The position numbers were made by a program, and so were the translations under genes. From CAUZWH01 sp965224275 (GTDB taxonomy: Bacteria; Pseudomonadota; Alphaproteobacteria; SHVV01), in NCBI GenBank assembly GCA_965224275.1, contig CBDCYR010000005.1, positions 124,001 to 188,000 of the forward strand: a stretch of DNA of 64,000 nucleotides, in the 5' to 3' direction. The notes beneath the pieces are model-generated. The model made no database searches. It was not told the DNA's origin and was given only the letters and a program-made list of their open reading frames with translations. Of the stretch, positions 7,829-16,017 are shown piece after piece. Position 1 is the stretch's first letter, and each line of letters begins with the position of its first letter.

Positions 7829-8701
7829 ATGACGACACTGCGGGAACGCTTAAGCCCAGCTAATATCCTGCTTGCACCGGGCGTGTACGATGCTCTGGGC
7901 GCGCTGATGGCGGAACGTGCCGGTTTCGACGCGATTTACCTATCGGGTGCCGGCATTGCCTATACCCGGCTTGGCCGACCCGATATTGGCCTCGTTGACA
8001 TGAGCGAAGTTGCCGCAACCCTGGCGCGCATCCGCGAACGTGTCGACCTGCCGATCATCGCCGATGCCGATACCGGCTACGGCAACGCGCTCAATGTTCG
8101 ACGAACCGTTGTCAATTTCGAACGCGCCGGCGCCAATGCTATCCAACTTGAAGATCAGACGCTGCCCAAACGGTGCGGCCATCTCCAAGGCAAGGTCCTG
8201 GTCTCGACCGGCGAGATGGTCGGCAAAATCAAGGCGGCGCTGGACGCCCGCGACAATGACGATCTACTCCTCATCGCGCGCACCGACGCGATCGCCGTAG
8301 AGGGGTTTGATGCCGCGCTGGAGCGCGCCGAGCGATATGCCGAGGCCGGTGCTGACATGCTGTTCGTCGAAGCGCCGCGTACACGTGAGCAGCTCGAAGC
8401 GATCGGCAACCGCTTCAGCAACCGTGTGCACGTGATGGCAAATATGGTCGAAGGTGGCAAAACGCCGGTTCTGGCTGCCGCCGAGCTTCAGCAGCTCGGC
8501 TTTTCCTTCGTTATCTTCCCCAGCGGGCTGCCGCGCGCGGTGATTCGGCTAATGGAGAGCTATTTCGCGACCCTCAAGGACGATGGAACCACCGCCGGCA
8601 TGCGCGACGTCATGCTCGATTTTCAAGGGCTCCAGGAGCGCCTCGGCACGGATGAGATTTTGGCCGAAGGTGCCCTCTACGATGCGGCCAATTTCGACTA
8701 G
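7829..8701 (+). CDS. Isocitrate lyase/PEP mutase family lyase (2,3-dimethylmalate lyase-like)
   Basis: A 290-residue TIM-barrel enzyme of the isocitrate lyase/phosphoenolpyruvate mutase superfamily, which makes or breaks C-C or P-C bonds next to an oxo-acid. Mg-binding residues occur in PIIADADTGYG (76-85). The lyase-type catalytic loop is PKRCGHLQGK, with the general-acid Cys116. This Cys loop separates true lyases (isocitrate, methylisocitrate, dimethylmalate) from PEP mutases and oxaloacetate hydrolases. Next to an aconitase-type hydratase it would cleave the hydrated acid, by analogy giving pyruvate plus propionate. It begins nine bases after the small subunit and ends the operon, facing a convergent LysR gene. 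Confidence 0.83.
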   Translation: MTTLRERLSPANILLAPGVYDALGALMAERAGFDAIYLSGAGIAYTRLGRPDIGLVDMSEVAATLARIRERVDLPIIADADTGYGNALNVRRTVVNFERAGANAIQLEDQTLPKRCGHLQGKVLVSTGEMVGKIKAALDARDNDDLLLIARTDAIAVEGFDAALERAERYAEAGADMLFVEAPRTREQLEAIGNRFSNRVHVMANMVEGGKTPVLAAAELQQLGFSFVIFPSGLPRAVIRLMESYFATLKDDGTTAGMRDVMLDFQGLQERLGTDEILAEGALYDAANFD

Positions 8702-8732
8702 CGTGCCGTAGATTTAGGCTCGATTTAGCCGG

Positions 8733-9650
8733 CTAAGCGGCGAGCACGCTATCACTTAACCTCGGTTGGCGAGCAGCGAGCCCCGCCTCGTCGACAATAG
8801 TCCAGCGATGCCGACGCGCCGTCTTCACGGCAAGCTCGACCGCCGGGGTATGCTTTCGGCCGGCCAACGTAACCAGGCTGATTGTGCGCATTGGGGCCGG
8901 CATGGCGACCGAGCGCACCACGATCCCGTCGATTGGCAGGCTCGATTGCGGCACCAGGGCACAACAATTCTCGCGCAATGCCGCCGCCTGGATCCAATCG
9001 CTGTCTTCATGACCGGAGCAAATCCCACTCGGCACGACCGTGGCGGCATGGCTCTCCATAAAACCGACTGGCAACAAGCAGGGCTGTCGGTTGACGGCTG
9101 ATAGCGGCACTGCATCGTTGCTCGCGAGACTATGTTCGCGTGGAAAGGCGACCATATAGGCCTCGTCAAACACCGCCAGGGCGACAAATCGCGACGGCAA
9201 ATCGAGCGACTCCAGGAACGCAATATCGATATCGCCACGGCTCATGGCTGCAATGATTTCGCTGGCGGGCGCGATGGTCAATTTGAGATCGAGCGAATGG
9301 ATTTCGTCTTTGATGCGTTTGAAGAAATTCACGAATCGTTGCGGAGAAAGCGAGGTCATCACGCCGATGTGGAGCGGTGCCAGATCGAGTTCCTGATAGC
9401 TCGACGCATCCGAACGCGCCGCATGCGTCGCCTCATGGATGCGCTGGAGGTGCGGCCGCATCAGTCGGCCCAGCTCAGTTAGATGGGTAGAGGCGCGCTC
9501 GCGCCGAAACAACAATCCGCCGAGTTCATCTTCGAGTTTCTTGATTGCCCGCGTCAGCGAGGGTTGCGCGACATGGCATCGGTCGGCCGCGCGCGTGAAG
9601 TTGAGTGTCTCGCAAACGGTTAGGAAGTAGCGGACCTGGTGCATTTCCAC
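8733..9650 (-). CDS. LysR-family transcriptional regulator
   Basis: A 305-residue regulator. An N-terminal winged helix-turn-helix (residues 3-60, with FTRAADRCHVAQPSLTRAIKK as the recognition region) precedes a periplasmic-binding-like effector domain. Two starts are possible: ATG at 9644, or GTG at 9650, which has GGGAGG at seven bases. I prefer the GTG. An open extension to 9863 reads into the palindromic repeat and is not part of the protein. It faces the channel-hydratase-lyase operon tail to tail, so control of that operon is plausible but would act from a distance, since LysR proteins usually regulate divergent neighbours. Confidence 0.85.
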   Translation of the reverse strand: MEMHQVRYFLTVCETLNFTRAADRCHVAQPSLTRAIKKLEDELGGLLFRRERASTHLTELGRLMRPHLQRIHEATHAARSDASSYQELDLAPLHIGVMTSLSPQRFVNFFKRIKDEIHSLDLKLTIAPASEIIAAMSRGDIDIAFLESLDLPSRFVALAVFDEAYMVAFPREHSLASNDAVPLSAVNRQPCLLPVGFMESHAATVVPSGICSGHEDSDWIQAAALRENCCALVPQSSLPIDGIVVRSVAMPAPMRTISLVTLAGRKHTPAVELAVKTARRHRWTIVDEAGLAARQPRLSDSVLAA

Positions 9651-9769
9651 GGCGGATCCTCCCAGTCTCTGGTGATTCGCCATGTAATCAGTGTGCTGAC
9701 GACCCCAATTCACAACGCCGTTAGCTAACCAAATTGTAATGTTGCATCGCTCAGCGCACCGATCCGCCC

Positions 9770-10062
9770 CTAGTGGATGGAATCCAACATATGGTACCCA
9801 TACGACGGCTTGCCGAGTTCGCCGGTTAGGCGCGCGAAGCGTGGCGATGCCCCAAGGGACCATTGGGCATCGGAAGCTTTGCGCAACGCGGCCGGTGAGC
9901 TCGGCAAGCTGCCCTGTGGGTCGCGAATCCCGGTCCCCCGGTGCGTCGAAACCCCTCGACGATGCCCAGCGGTCCCTTGGGGCATCGCCTGCGGACTTCC
10001 TCCTGCCGAGCTACCGGGATTCGCGATCGTATGGGTACCATTTGTTGGATTCCATCCACTAG
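9770..10062. repeat. CTAG-bounded palindromic repeat, copy R1 (MITE-like)
   Basis: A 293-bp non-coding element with long imperfect inverted ends. The left end begins ctagtggatggaatccaac and continues through a GGTACC block to cccatacga. The right end is its reverse complement and finishes with the same outer CTAG. Inside are further inverted blocks (gatgccccaaggga against tcccttggggcatc) and GC-rich palindromic stretches. It is homologous along its whole length, in reverse orientation, to the repeat at 39904-40322. No target duplication of its own is clear beyond the shared CTAG. Several frames are open across it, which could mislead gene callers. I do not recognise the family. Confidence 0.85.
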
Positions 10063-10063
10063 A

Positions 10064-11098
10064 TGTGGTGTCTCAGTAGGTTGTTCATTCGGCCCCGCTT
10101 TGAGAAGCTGATGTTTGAAAAGAACAGAAGCTGATCGCCGGAGGACCGAATGAACATCCATAAGAATGCCCGCCTGACCCCGAAGGGTCGAGAGATATTA
10201 ATCTCTCGACTGGAACGCGGCGAACACCCGTTGGACGTGGCGACAGCAATGGGCACCAGTACCAGTACGGTCTACAAATGGTGGCGGCGCTATCGCGCGG
10301 AAGGCTTTGGCGGGCTTGTCGACCGCTCCTCAAGGCCAATGACCAGCCCGCATAGAACACCTGGTGAGCTTGAGGCGAAGGTGATTGCCCTGCGCAAGCA
10401 ACGGCGCATCTATCACCGCATCGCCGCCGAAGTTGGTGTTTCCAAAGCCACGGTGGGACGGATCCTGACCCGACACCACCTCAACCGCTGGCGCGACCTC
10501 GACCCCGCCCAACCGGTACGCCGCTACGAACGCGCCAAGCCCGGCGAGATGATCCACATCGATATCAAAAAACTCGGCCGCTTCAACCAGGTCGGGCACC
10601 GCATAACCGGTGATCGAACCGGCCCAAGAACCGGACCCAACAGGGGCTGGGAATACGTCCACGTCTGCATCGACGACCACTCCCGCCTCGGCTTCGCAGA
10701 CATCATGCCAAACGAGAAAAAAGACAGCGCCGTCGCCTTCTTGATGGCCGCCCTCGCTTGGTACCGGCGCTTCAATATCACCGTCGAACGGGTCATGACC
10801 GACAATGGATCGTGCTACAGGTCATTGGCCTTCACAGACGCCTGCAAAAACCTCGGGCTCAAACACATCCGCACCAAACCCTATACACCCAAAACCAACG
10901 GCAAGGCCGAGCGCTTTATCCAATCTTCTCTGCGCGAATGGGCCTACGCTCAAGCCTATGAAAGCTCACAGCACAGAGCACGTGAGCTCCCCATCTGGCT
11001 ACACCACTACAATTGGCACAGACCTCATGCCGGGATAAATGGAAATCAACCCATCAGCCGATCAGGCTTGGATGTCAATAACCTCATGAGACTCCACA
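10064..11098 (+). mobile_element. IS481-family insertion sequence
   Basis: A complete 1,035-bp element. The left end reads TGTGGTGTCTCAGTAGGTT, and the right end, read inward, TGTGGAGTCTCATGAGGTT, imperfect inverted repeats with TGT/ACA tips. A six-base target duplication ACTAGA lies at 10058-10063 and 11099-11104. The left copy is the terminal CTAG of repeat R1, so the element landed exactly in the repeat's edge. It carries one transposase gene. The intact ends, the perfect duplication and the full-length gene suggest a fairly recent insertion. Confidence 0.9.
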
Positions 11099-11103
11099 AC
11101 TAG
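10150..11103 (+). CDS. IS481-family transposase
   Basis: A 317-residue DDE transposase. N-terminal helix-turn-helix units span about residues 5-60 (SRLERGEHPLDVATAMGTS, STVYKWWRRY) and 75-110. An RNase H-like core follows, with the catalytic triad Asp138 (HIDIKK), Asp218 (MTDNGS) and Glu254 (NGKAERF). GGAGG lies five bases before the ATG. The reading frame runs past the element's end: the last codon (AAC) and the TAG stop come from the ACTAGA target duplication, not from the element itself. Translation termination therefore depends on the insertion site. Confidence 0.93.
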   Translation: MNIHKNARLTPKGREILISRLERGEHPLDVATAMGTSTSTVYKWWRRYRAEGFGGLVDRSSRPMTSPHRTPGELEAKVIALRKQRRIYHRIAAEVGVSKATVGRILTRHHLNRWRDLDPAQPVRRYERAKPGEMIHIDIKKLGRFNQVGHRITGDRTGPRTGPNRGWEYVHVCIDDHSRLGFADIMPNEKKDSAVAFLMAALAWYRRFNITVERVMTDNGSCYRSLAFTDACKNLGLKHIRTKPYTPKTNGKAERFIQSSLREWAYAQAYESSQHRARELPIWLHHYNWHRPHAGINGNQPISRSGLDVNNLMRLHN

Positions 11104-11837
11104 AGCCTGCGGTGGGCCGGAGTCCGCCCCTGAACCTGTGGTTTCAAGCGACCGTTTTCATCAAAATCATTGTCGGGATGGAAATAGAGCGGCTCGATCG
11201 AATCGATATCTCGCAAGTAAACGCCATAGTCATCGACATACTGGCTGCGCTCAGCGTCGCTGAGATAGCTGGTGCCATAGGCGATGAACGGAGGGAGCAC
11301 CTCGAGACCCAGATAGTGCAAACAGCCATTGTGAAGGGGCCACAGATTGACCCATAGGTCGCCGTGGATGCCATCGGACTTGAAGTCGTTCTCACGCGCG
11401 CCCATCGTCAGCGCGCACATCGCGCGACGACCCCCGAGTTTGCCCGTCCCGTAGCGGCCTTCGTGATCGTAGAGGGCACCGTAAACGAACACCCGATCGA
11501 TCCATCCCTTGAGGATCGCGGGAACCGAAAACCACCACAGCGGAAACTGCAAGATCACCATCTCACAGGCGTACAGTTTGTCGATCTCTGCCTGGATGTC
11601 TGGCGCGAAACCCTCTTCGCGGGTCGCGTGCGACTGCTCGGCGCCATAACGGAAGACCGCGTCATCGCGAACGCTTTCAAAATCTCGCCGCCCGTGAACG
11701 GCTTCGAAATCCATGGCATGGAGGTCGGAGAGCACGAGGTCGTGCCCCGCGGACGTGAGAACCTCAAGCGCCCGGTTTTTCATCTGGCCACTCAAACTCG
11801 CAGGTTCGGGATGGGCGTACACGTACAGAATCTTCAT
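11100..11837 (-). CDS. NAD(P)H-dependent FMN oxidoreductase, flavodoxin fold (NQO/KefF-like)
   Basis: A 245-residue flavoprotein of the NQO1/MdaB/KefF group, which passes hydride from NAD(P)H to quinones or related acceptors. It starts with MKILYVYAHPEPASLSGQMKN, whose HPEPxS loop binds the FMN phosphate. It continues with VILQFPLWWFSVPAILKGWIDRVF and the LTMGARENDF strand, all standard. The start overlaps the preceding methyltransferase stop by ATGA, so the two are coupled. Its TAG stop lies in the CTAG shared with the IS481 target duplication (11099-11104), so the insertion abuts the gene without altering the protein. Confidence 0.88.
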   Translation of the reverse strand: MKILYVYAHPEPASLSGQMKNRALEVLTSAGHDLVLSDLHAMDFEAVHGRRDFESVRDDAVFRYGAEQSHATREEGFAPDIQAEIDKLYACEMVILQFPLWWFSVPAILKGWIDRVFVYGALYDHEGRYGTGKLGGRRAMCALTMGARENDFKSDGIHGDLWVNLWPLHNGCLHYLGLEVLPPFIAYGTSYLSDAERSQYVDDYGVYLRDIDSIEPLYFHPDNDFDENGRLKPQVQGRTPAHRRL

Positions 11838-12520
11838 CGTTCGTTGCGCTCCTCGGGCGGCGATGACGCGTCCAATAGGTAAAATACCGAACGGGTTGGA
11901 CTGCTGAACTCACGCCGCCGAATCCGGAACCCGGCCGCAATCAACTTGCTTTCCAGCGCCTTAAGGCCGTAGCCGCGATAGCCGACCTCCCATTTATGGC
12001 CATAGGGGTCTCGCGGTGGACTGAATTTCCGCAGCCCGCGAAACTTCTTAAGCGCGAAAGCCCGACGCCAGGTATGCCAGTTGAGGTAGAGACTGAAATC
12101 GAACTGGAAGCCCTCAAACGGAACCGAGATGATGACGTGGCGGGGTTGCGCCGCACGAAACAGAGCGAGATAGCGCCCGACGTCGTCCCAGGGCAGGTGC
12201 TCAAGGGTCTCACAGCAGATAATGCAATCAAATCCGTTGAGGTCGCTGGTCGTCACCTCTTCGAGGCTGCGCACGATATGGCTGACGCGATCATTGTCGT
12301 GCTGGCGCGGCAACCGATCGAGCGAGGTCACCCGGTAGCCCGCATTATCGAGCATCGCGCTCACGATCCCGAGATAGGGGCCGACCTCGAGCACGGTCTC
12401 CACCGCCAGGTCGGCCAACAGATGCACCTGCAACCACTGATGGGTGATGCGCTTGGCCGAATAGTAGCGGTGCCACTCGGCGCGCCGCTCGGTCTGGTCA
12501 GCAATAAAATGATCGCTCAT
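11834..12520 (-). CDS. Class I SAM-dependent methyltransferase
   Basis: A 228-residue methyltransferase. The SAM-binding motif I VLEVGPYLGIVSAML is at about residues 43-57, motif II is SLDRLP, and the FDCIICCETLEHLPWDD stretch corresponds to motif IV. The rest is typical of UbiE/Methyltransf_11-type enzymes, but the substrate cannot be told. An aromatic-rich C-terminal half (FDFSLYLNWHTWRRAF) is unusual and could form a substrate lid or a membrane contact. It is the first gene of a coupled pair with the FMN oxidoreductase; quinone-like substrates for both are a speculation from context. Confidence 0.82.
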   Translation of the reverse strand: MSDHFIADQTERRAEWHRYYSAKRITHQWLQVHLLADLAVETVLEVGPYLGIVSAMLDNAGYRVTSLDRLPRQHDNDRVSHIVRSLEEVTTSDLNGFDCIICCETLEHLPWDDVGRYLALFRAAQPRHVIISVPFEGFQFDFSLYLNWHTWRRAFALKKFRGLRKFSPPRDPYGHKWEVGYRGYGLKALESKLIAAGFRIRRREFSSPTRSVFYLLDASSPPEERNER

Positions 12521-12593
12521 GAGCGCGCACTACAAACGCCGCCCGCCGGCGGCTCAATCCGCGGATTCAGTTAGAATCGAAGGGGATTGCCGG

Positions 12594-14006
12594 TCAAAGC
12601 AATTCGTTCGACCGCAACACCATCATCTTCTCAATTTGCATTTCGTGCATCGAGCCCGGCATGCCGCCGACTCCGTGCCCGGAAACGCCGAGACCGGCAA
12701 ATGGCATCCAATCGACTCGGAAAGCGGTGTGGTCGTTGACCATCACCGCGGAGCAGTTGATCCGCGCATAGACCCGCAGTGCGGTGTCGAGGTTCTGGGT
12801 GAACACCGCTGATTGGAACGAGAACGGCACGCCATTGGCCCGGGCGACGCCGGCATCAATGTCGTCGCAGGTGTAGACGCAAACCACCGGTCCGAAGATT
12901 TCGTTTTGGCTCACATCGGCATCGTCCGGCGGATCAAGCAACACGGTCGGCATATAAGTGGTCGGCGTCAACCTCTCGCCGCCACACAGAAGTTTGCCGC
13001 CACCCGCGACCGCAGCCTCAACCCATTTGTGCACGCGATCGACCTCAGCGGTACTGATCAGGGGCCCGACTTCGGTTTTGGCATCTGTGGGATCGCCGAC
13101 CACGAGTTTCTGCGCGGCCTCGGCAAGTTTCTCTGCCAAGGTTTCGGCAACGCTTTTCTCAGCGAAAACCCGCTGGACCGACACACAAACCTGACCGCCG
13201 TGATAAAAGCCGCCCTTGGCCAAAACCGGAACAGCGCTGTCGAGATCGGCATCTTTGGCGACGATAACCGGCGCCGCGCCGCCATGTTCGAGCCCGCAGC
13301 GTGCACCAGGCGCCAACTTCGACCGCAACATCCAGCCGACCCAGGCGCTACCGATGAAGCTAAAAAACGAGACCCGCTCGTCGGTCACCATTTCGGTTGC
13401 GGCGGCTGAATTTTCTGTCAATGCCAGCTGAGCCCAGCCGGCCGGCAATCCGGCTTCCTCAAGGATATCGAGGAACGCAATAATCGACATTGGTGTCGAA
13501 CTCGCAGGCTTGATCAAAACCGGGCAGCCCGACGCGATCGCCGGCGCCACCTGATGGACCCCCATGTTGAGCGGATGGTTGAAGGCGCTGACCGCAACGA
13601 CGACACCAATCGGCTCCTTGCGGGTGAACGCGAGTCTACCAGCCGAGGCGGCGTTGACATTCATCGGGATGACCGTCCCCGGTTCGGTTCGCAGAACTTC
13701 GATACAGTTTTCGACGCCGTCGATGGCCCGGGCCACCTCAACTTGCGAATCGATCAGCGGCTTGCCGCCCTCGCGCGCCGCATCAACAGCGAGCTGATCG
13801 GCACGCGTTTTCATGATCGCCACCGCGCGATGTAGTATCTCGATACGTTGTGGCTGGGGAAGCCACTTATCGCGATCCCGGTGGAGATCGTAGGCGGTCG
13901 CCAAGCGGCTATTGATTCCGGCGGAGCCAATCGTTTCCAGCCGCGCAATTTCTTGGCCATCGAAGGCCGTTTCGACAATGAGCTCCTTGGCCTTCGATGC
14001 GCACAT
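12594..14006 (-). CDS. Aldehyde dehydrogenase family protein
   Basis: A 470-residue NAD(P)-dependent aldehyde dehydrogenase oxidising an aldehyde to an acid or acyl-CoA. The catalytic Asn is in VSAFNHPLNMG, the cofactor Lys in VLIKPASSTP, the general-base Glu in LEHGGAAPV, and the nucleophile Cys in GGQVCVSVQR. The HPLN and CVSVQR contexts recall the lactaldehyde/succinate-semialdehyde/phosphonoacetaldehyde group. I chose the ATG at 14006, seven bases after GGGGGA; other in-frame ATGs at 14021, 14036 and 14063 precede it. The gene is flanked by short gaps on both sides and looks monocistronic. Confidence 0.87.
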   Translation of the reverse strand: MCASKAKELIVETAFDGQEIARLETIGSAGINSRLATAYDLHRDRDKWLPQPQRIEILHRAVAIMKTRADQLAVDAAREGGKPLIDSQVEVARAIDGVENCIEVLRTEPGTVIPMNVNAASAGRLAFTRKEPIGVVVAVSAFNHPLNMGVHQVAPAIASGCPVLIKPASSTPMSIIAFLDILEEAGLPAGWAQLALTENSAAATEMVTDERVSFFSFIGSAWVGWMLRSKLAPGARCGLEHGGAAPVIVAKDADLDSAVPVLAKGGFYHGGQVCVSVQRVFAEKSVAETLAEKLAEAAQKLVVGDPTDAKTEVGPLISTAEVDRVHKWVEAAVAGGGKLLCGGERLTPTTYMPTVLLDPPDDADVSQNEIFGPVVCVYTCDDIDAGVARANGVPFSFQSAVFTQNLDTALRVYARINCSAVMVNDHTAFRVDWMPFAGLGVSGHGVGGMPGSMHEMQIEKMMVLRSNELL

Positions 14007-14152
14007 AGAGATATCCCCCATTTCGCCCGAGCCCATGCGGCTCGTGCTCCCCGATTTTCGCACTTTACGGCATCGACAGCGGAAGCCAAACGAGCGGCCG
14101 GCTCACATGTTTTGAGCACCGGCCTGCGGTTGCGCAACCCCTGTGGGTGTTG

Positions 14153-14818
14153 TCAACCCTTCTTGTGGCCGAAGGCTGACTCCGGGACGATGTCATAATC
14201 GTCCGCGTCCGGCGCTTTCCAGAAAAATTGCAGCGTCGAAGTGCCCTTGCGCTCAAAGTAGAGGAGATAGAAATCATACCAGCCGGGCTCGGTGACATTG
14301 ACATCGGCCCAGTTGGTCATCTGATCACCATGGACGTCGGGATCTTCAAGCAACAAGGCGTCGTCGATCTTGATCCGGATACCATCATTTGAGTTGGCCA
14401 CGAAACGATAGGTCCCCGGCTTGTCGAGCTTGATGTAGCCCTTGATTTCAGCACCAACGCCATCGCTTTGCCCGCTGGTAAGGGCATCGCCTTGCCCGAC
14501 ATGGTAGTCGAGCTTGGCGATCGGTGGGCCCGGCTTGGCCTTGCGGCGGCCGACGAGATCGGCGATTTCCTTGATATCGCGTACGTAGATCTTCCAGTAA
14601 CTCACCGCCAGGCCCCGCGACAGCTCACCGTCGTTGGGCTGCGGATCTGCCAACTCGGGGCTCAACGCCTGCTCTTGCTCGGGTGCAAAATCGTTGACTT
14701 CAACGTGATCCGCAAAGCCCGGCACAATCATCGCCCCGGTGAAGAGGACTGATATCGTTGCGACGATCAATCCGCGACGCCACCTGAGCGGCGCAGACCT
14801 GCCAAACATGATTGCCAT
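14153..14818 (-). CDS. Secreted PA14-domain protein
   Basis: A 221-residue exported protein. An N-terminal signal peptide (basic start, then LIVATISVLFTGAMIVPGFA, residues 17-36) is followed by an unstructured acidic stretch. One PA14 beta-barrel at about 70-205 carries the hallmark GYIKLDKPGTYRFVANSNDGIRIKIDD and, later, EPGWYDFYLLYFE and LQFFWKAP. PA14 domains usually bind carbohydrate in glycosidases, adhesins and toxins. Here the domain is alone, with no catalytic partner, so a ligand-binding or cell-surface role is the most that can be inferred. Confidence 0.82.
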   Translation of the reverse strand: MAIMFGRSAPLRWRRGLIVATISVLFTGAMIVPGFADHVEVNDFAPEQEQALSPELADPQPNDGELSRGLAVSYWKIYVRDIKEIADLVGRRKAKPGPPIAKLDYHVGQGDALTSGQSDGVGAEIKGYIKLDKPGTYRFVANSNDGIRIKIDDALLLEDPDVHGDQMTNWADVNVTEPGWYDFYLLYFERKGTSTLQFFWKAPDADDYDIVPESAFGHKKG

Positions 14819-15010
14819 CCCACTCCCCGTCTTTATTCGGTATCGTTTTACCTAGACTTTGCGGCTGAAATTAGCCCGCTATGTCTCGATTCCCAAGTAG
14901 TTTCGGGCGCCCGGTGGTGATCGCGAACCGCGGCAGCAACCGAACGCTCGAACCACCGGCACACGACGCCTGCGGCGAAGATCGAGATCCACGAAGGAGT
15001 GAACAAAGGC

Positions 15011-15868
15011 ATGCCGACGCATGAAACCAATCTAGGGGGCCTACGCAGACGCCTGCTTCGCTTCGTCGAGCATCGTCATGTCCAACGCCTCGTCACCGTG
15101 CTGATCCTGGTAAACGCGATCACACTCGGTCTCGAAACATCGGCTGTGGCGATGGAAATTGCGGGCGATGTTCTTTCGTTCCTCGACCGCTTTGTCATCG
15201 CCATGTTCGTCATCGAACTCGCAATCAAACTCATCGCGCTGGGTCCACGTTTTCCGCGCGATCCATGGAACGTTTTCGACTTTGTGGTCGTCGGCATCGG
15301 CTTGTTTCCTGCGACCGAAGGTTTCTCCGTGTTGCGCGCGCTCCGCGTGCTGCGCGTACTTCGCTTGGTCTCGGTTGTCCCCAGCATGCGCAAAGTCGTG
15401 CAAGCGCTGCTTACGGCGATCCCTGGATTAGCCTCGATTATCGCCCTGCTGTTGCTCATTTTTTATGTGTTCGCGGTCATGGCGACACGTTTGTTCGGCA
15501 CCGAATTTGCCCAATGGTTTGGCACAATCGGCGGGTCGATGTTCTCTTTGTTTCAGATCATGACGCTCGAGAGCTGGTCGATGGGAATCGTTCGACCCGT
15601 GCTTGAAGTTTACCCCTACGCCTGGGCGTTCTTTGTGCCGTTCATCCTGATCACCAGTTTTGCTGTGCTCAATCTGTTCATCGCCATCATCGTCAATGCC
15701 ATGCAGTCGCAAAGCGACAGCGAACAACAGGAAGCCATGGCGGAGATCAGCGCCCGTGGACAGGACGAACGCGAGCGCATCGTGGCCGAGTTGGAGGGCG
15801 TAAAACGGGAAATTGCGGCCCTCCGATCGACACTTGAAAAGGACGACCCCGAAGCGGTGGGTAAGTAG
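15011..15868 (+). CDS. Voltage-gated sodium channel, NaChBac/NavAb type
   Basis: A 285-residue single-repeat six-helix channel assembling as a tetramer in the inner membrane. S1 is at about residues 26-46, and S4 carries gating arginines every third residue (RALRVLRVLRLV, 109-120). S5 is at about 138-158. The selectivity filter TLESWS is at 185-190, as in bacterial Nav channels; Glu187 forms the high-field site. S6 ends in FAVLNLFIAIIVNAM. A C-terminal coiled coil (about 240-280, E/R-rich) would hold the tetramer together. I chose the ATG at 15011; a GTG at 14999 is also in frame but lies on the ribosome-binding site. Confidence 0.9.
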   Translation: MPTHETNLGGLRRRLLRFVEHRHVQRLVTVLILVNAITLGLETSAVAMEIAGDVLSFLDRFVIAMFVIELAIKLIALGPRFPRDPWNVFDFVVVGIGLFPATEGFSVLRALRVLRVLRLVSVVPSMRKVVQALLTAIPGLASIIALLLLIFYVFAVMATRLFGTEFAQWFGTIGGSMFSLFQIMTLESWSMGIVRPVLEVYPYAWAFFVPFILITSFAVLNLFIAIIVNAMQSQSDSEQQEAMAEISARGQDERERIVAELEGVKREIAALRSTLEKDDPEAVGK

Positions 15869-15890
15869 CTTGATCATGATGACCCCAAAT

Positions 15891-15950
15891 GTCGGCTCGA
15901 GTGTCGGCTCGAGTGTCGGCTTAGGTGTCGTCTCGAGTGTCGGCTCAGGA
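15891..15950. repeat. Five tandem 12-bp repeats
   Basis: Five imperfect direct copies of gtcggctcgagt run head to tail. The first two are identical, the third and fourth differ at two and one positions, and the fifth differs at its last three. They begin 22 bases after the sodium-channel stop and end 67 bases before the small helix-turn-helix gene. In one plus frame they read as repeated VGSS, but no credible gene uses that frame. They could be replication-slippage DNA or a set of binding sites for the adjacent regulator. Confidence 0.85.
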
Positions 15951-16017
15951 GTCGATCCGCTTGGTGCCGTCAAGGCGCTGGAGTACATTGCGCACACCGT
16001 CGGCGGAGAGGATGAGT

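Noticed and set aside
9651..9863. N-terminal extension of the LysR regulator
   Set aside because: It reads through non-conserved DNA into repeat R1; GGGAGG and family alignment place the start at 9650/9644.
9739..10079. Several open frames across repeat R1, and similar ones at 39744-40900 across R2
   Set aside because: Open in many frames at once because the DNA is palindromic and GC-rich; no ribosome-binding sites and no domain.
15891..15950. CRISPR array
   Set aside because: The 12-bp units are contiguous with no spacers and no cas genes; no CRISPR-like pattern was seen anywhere in the window.
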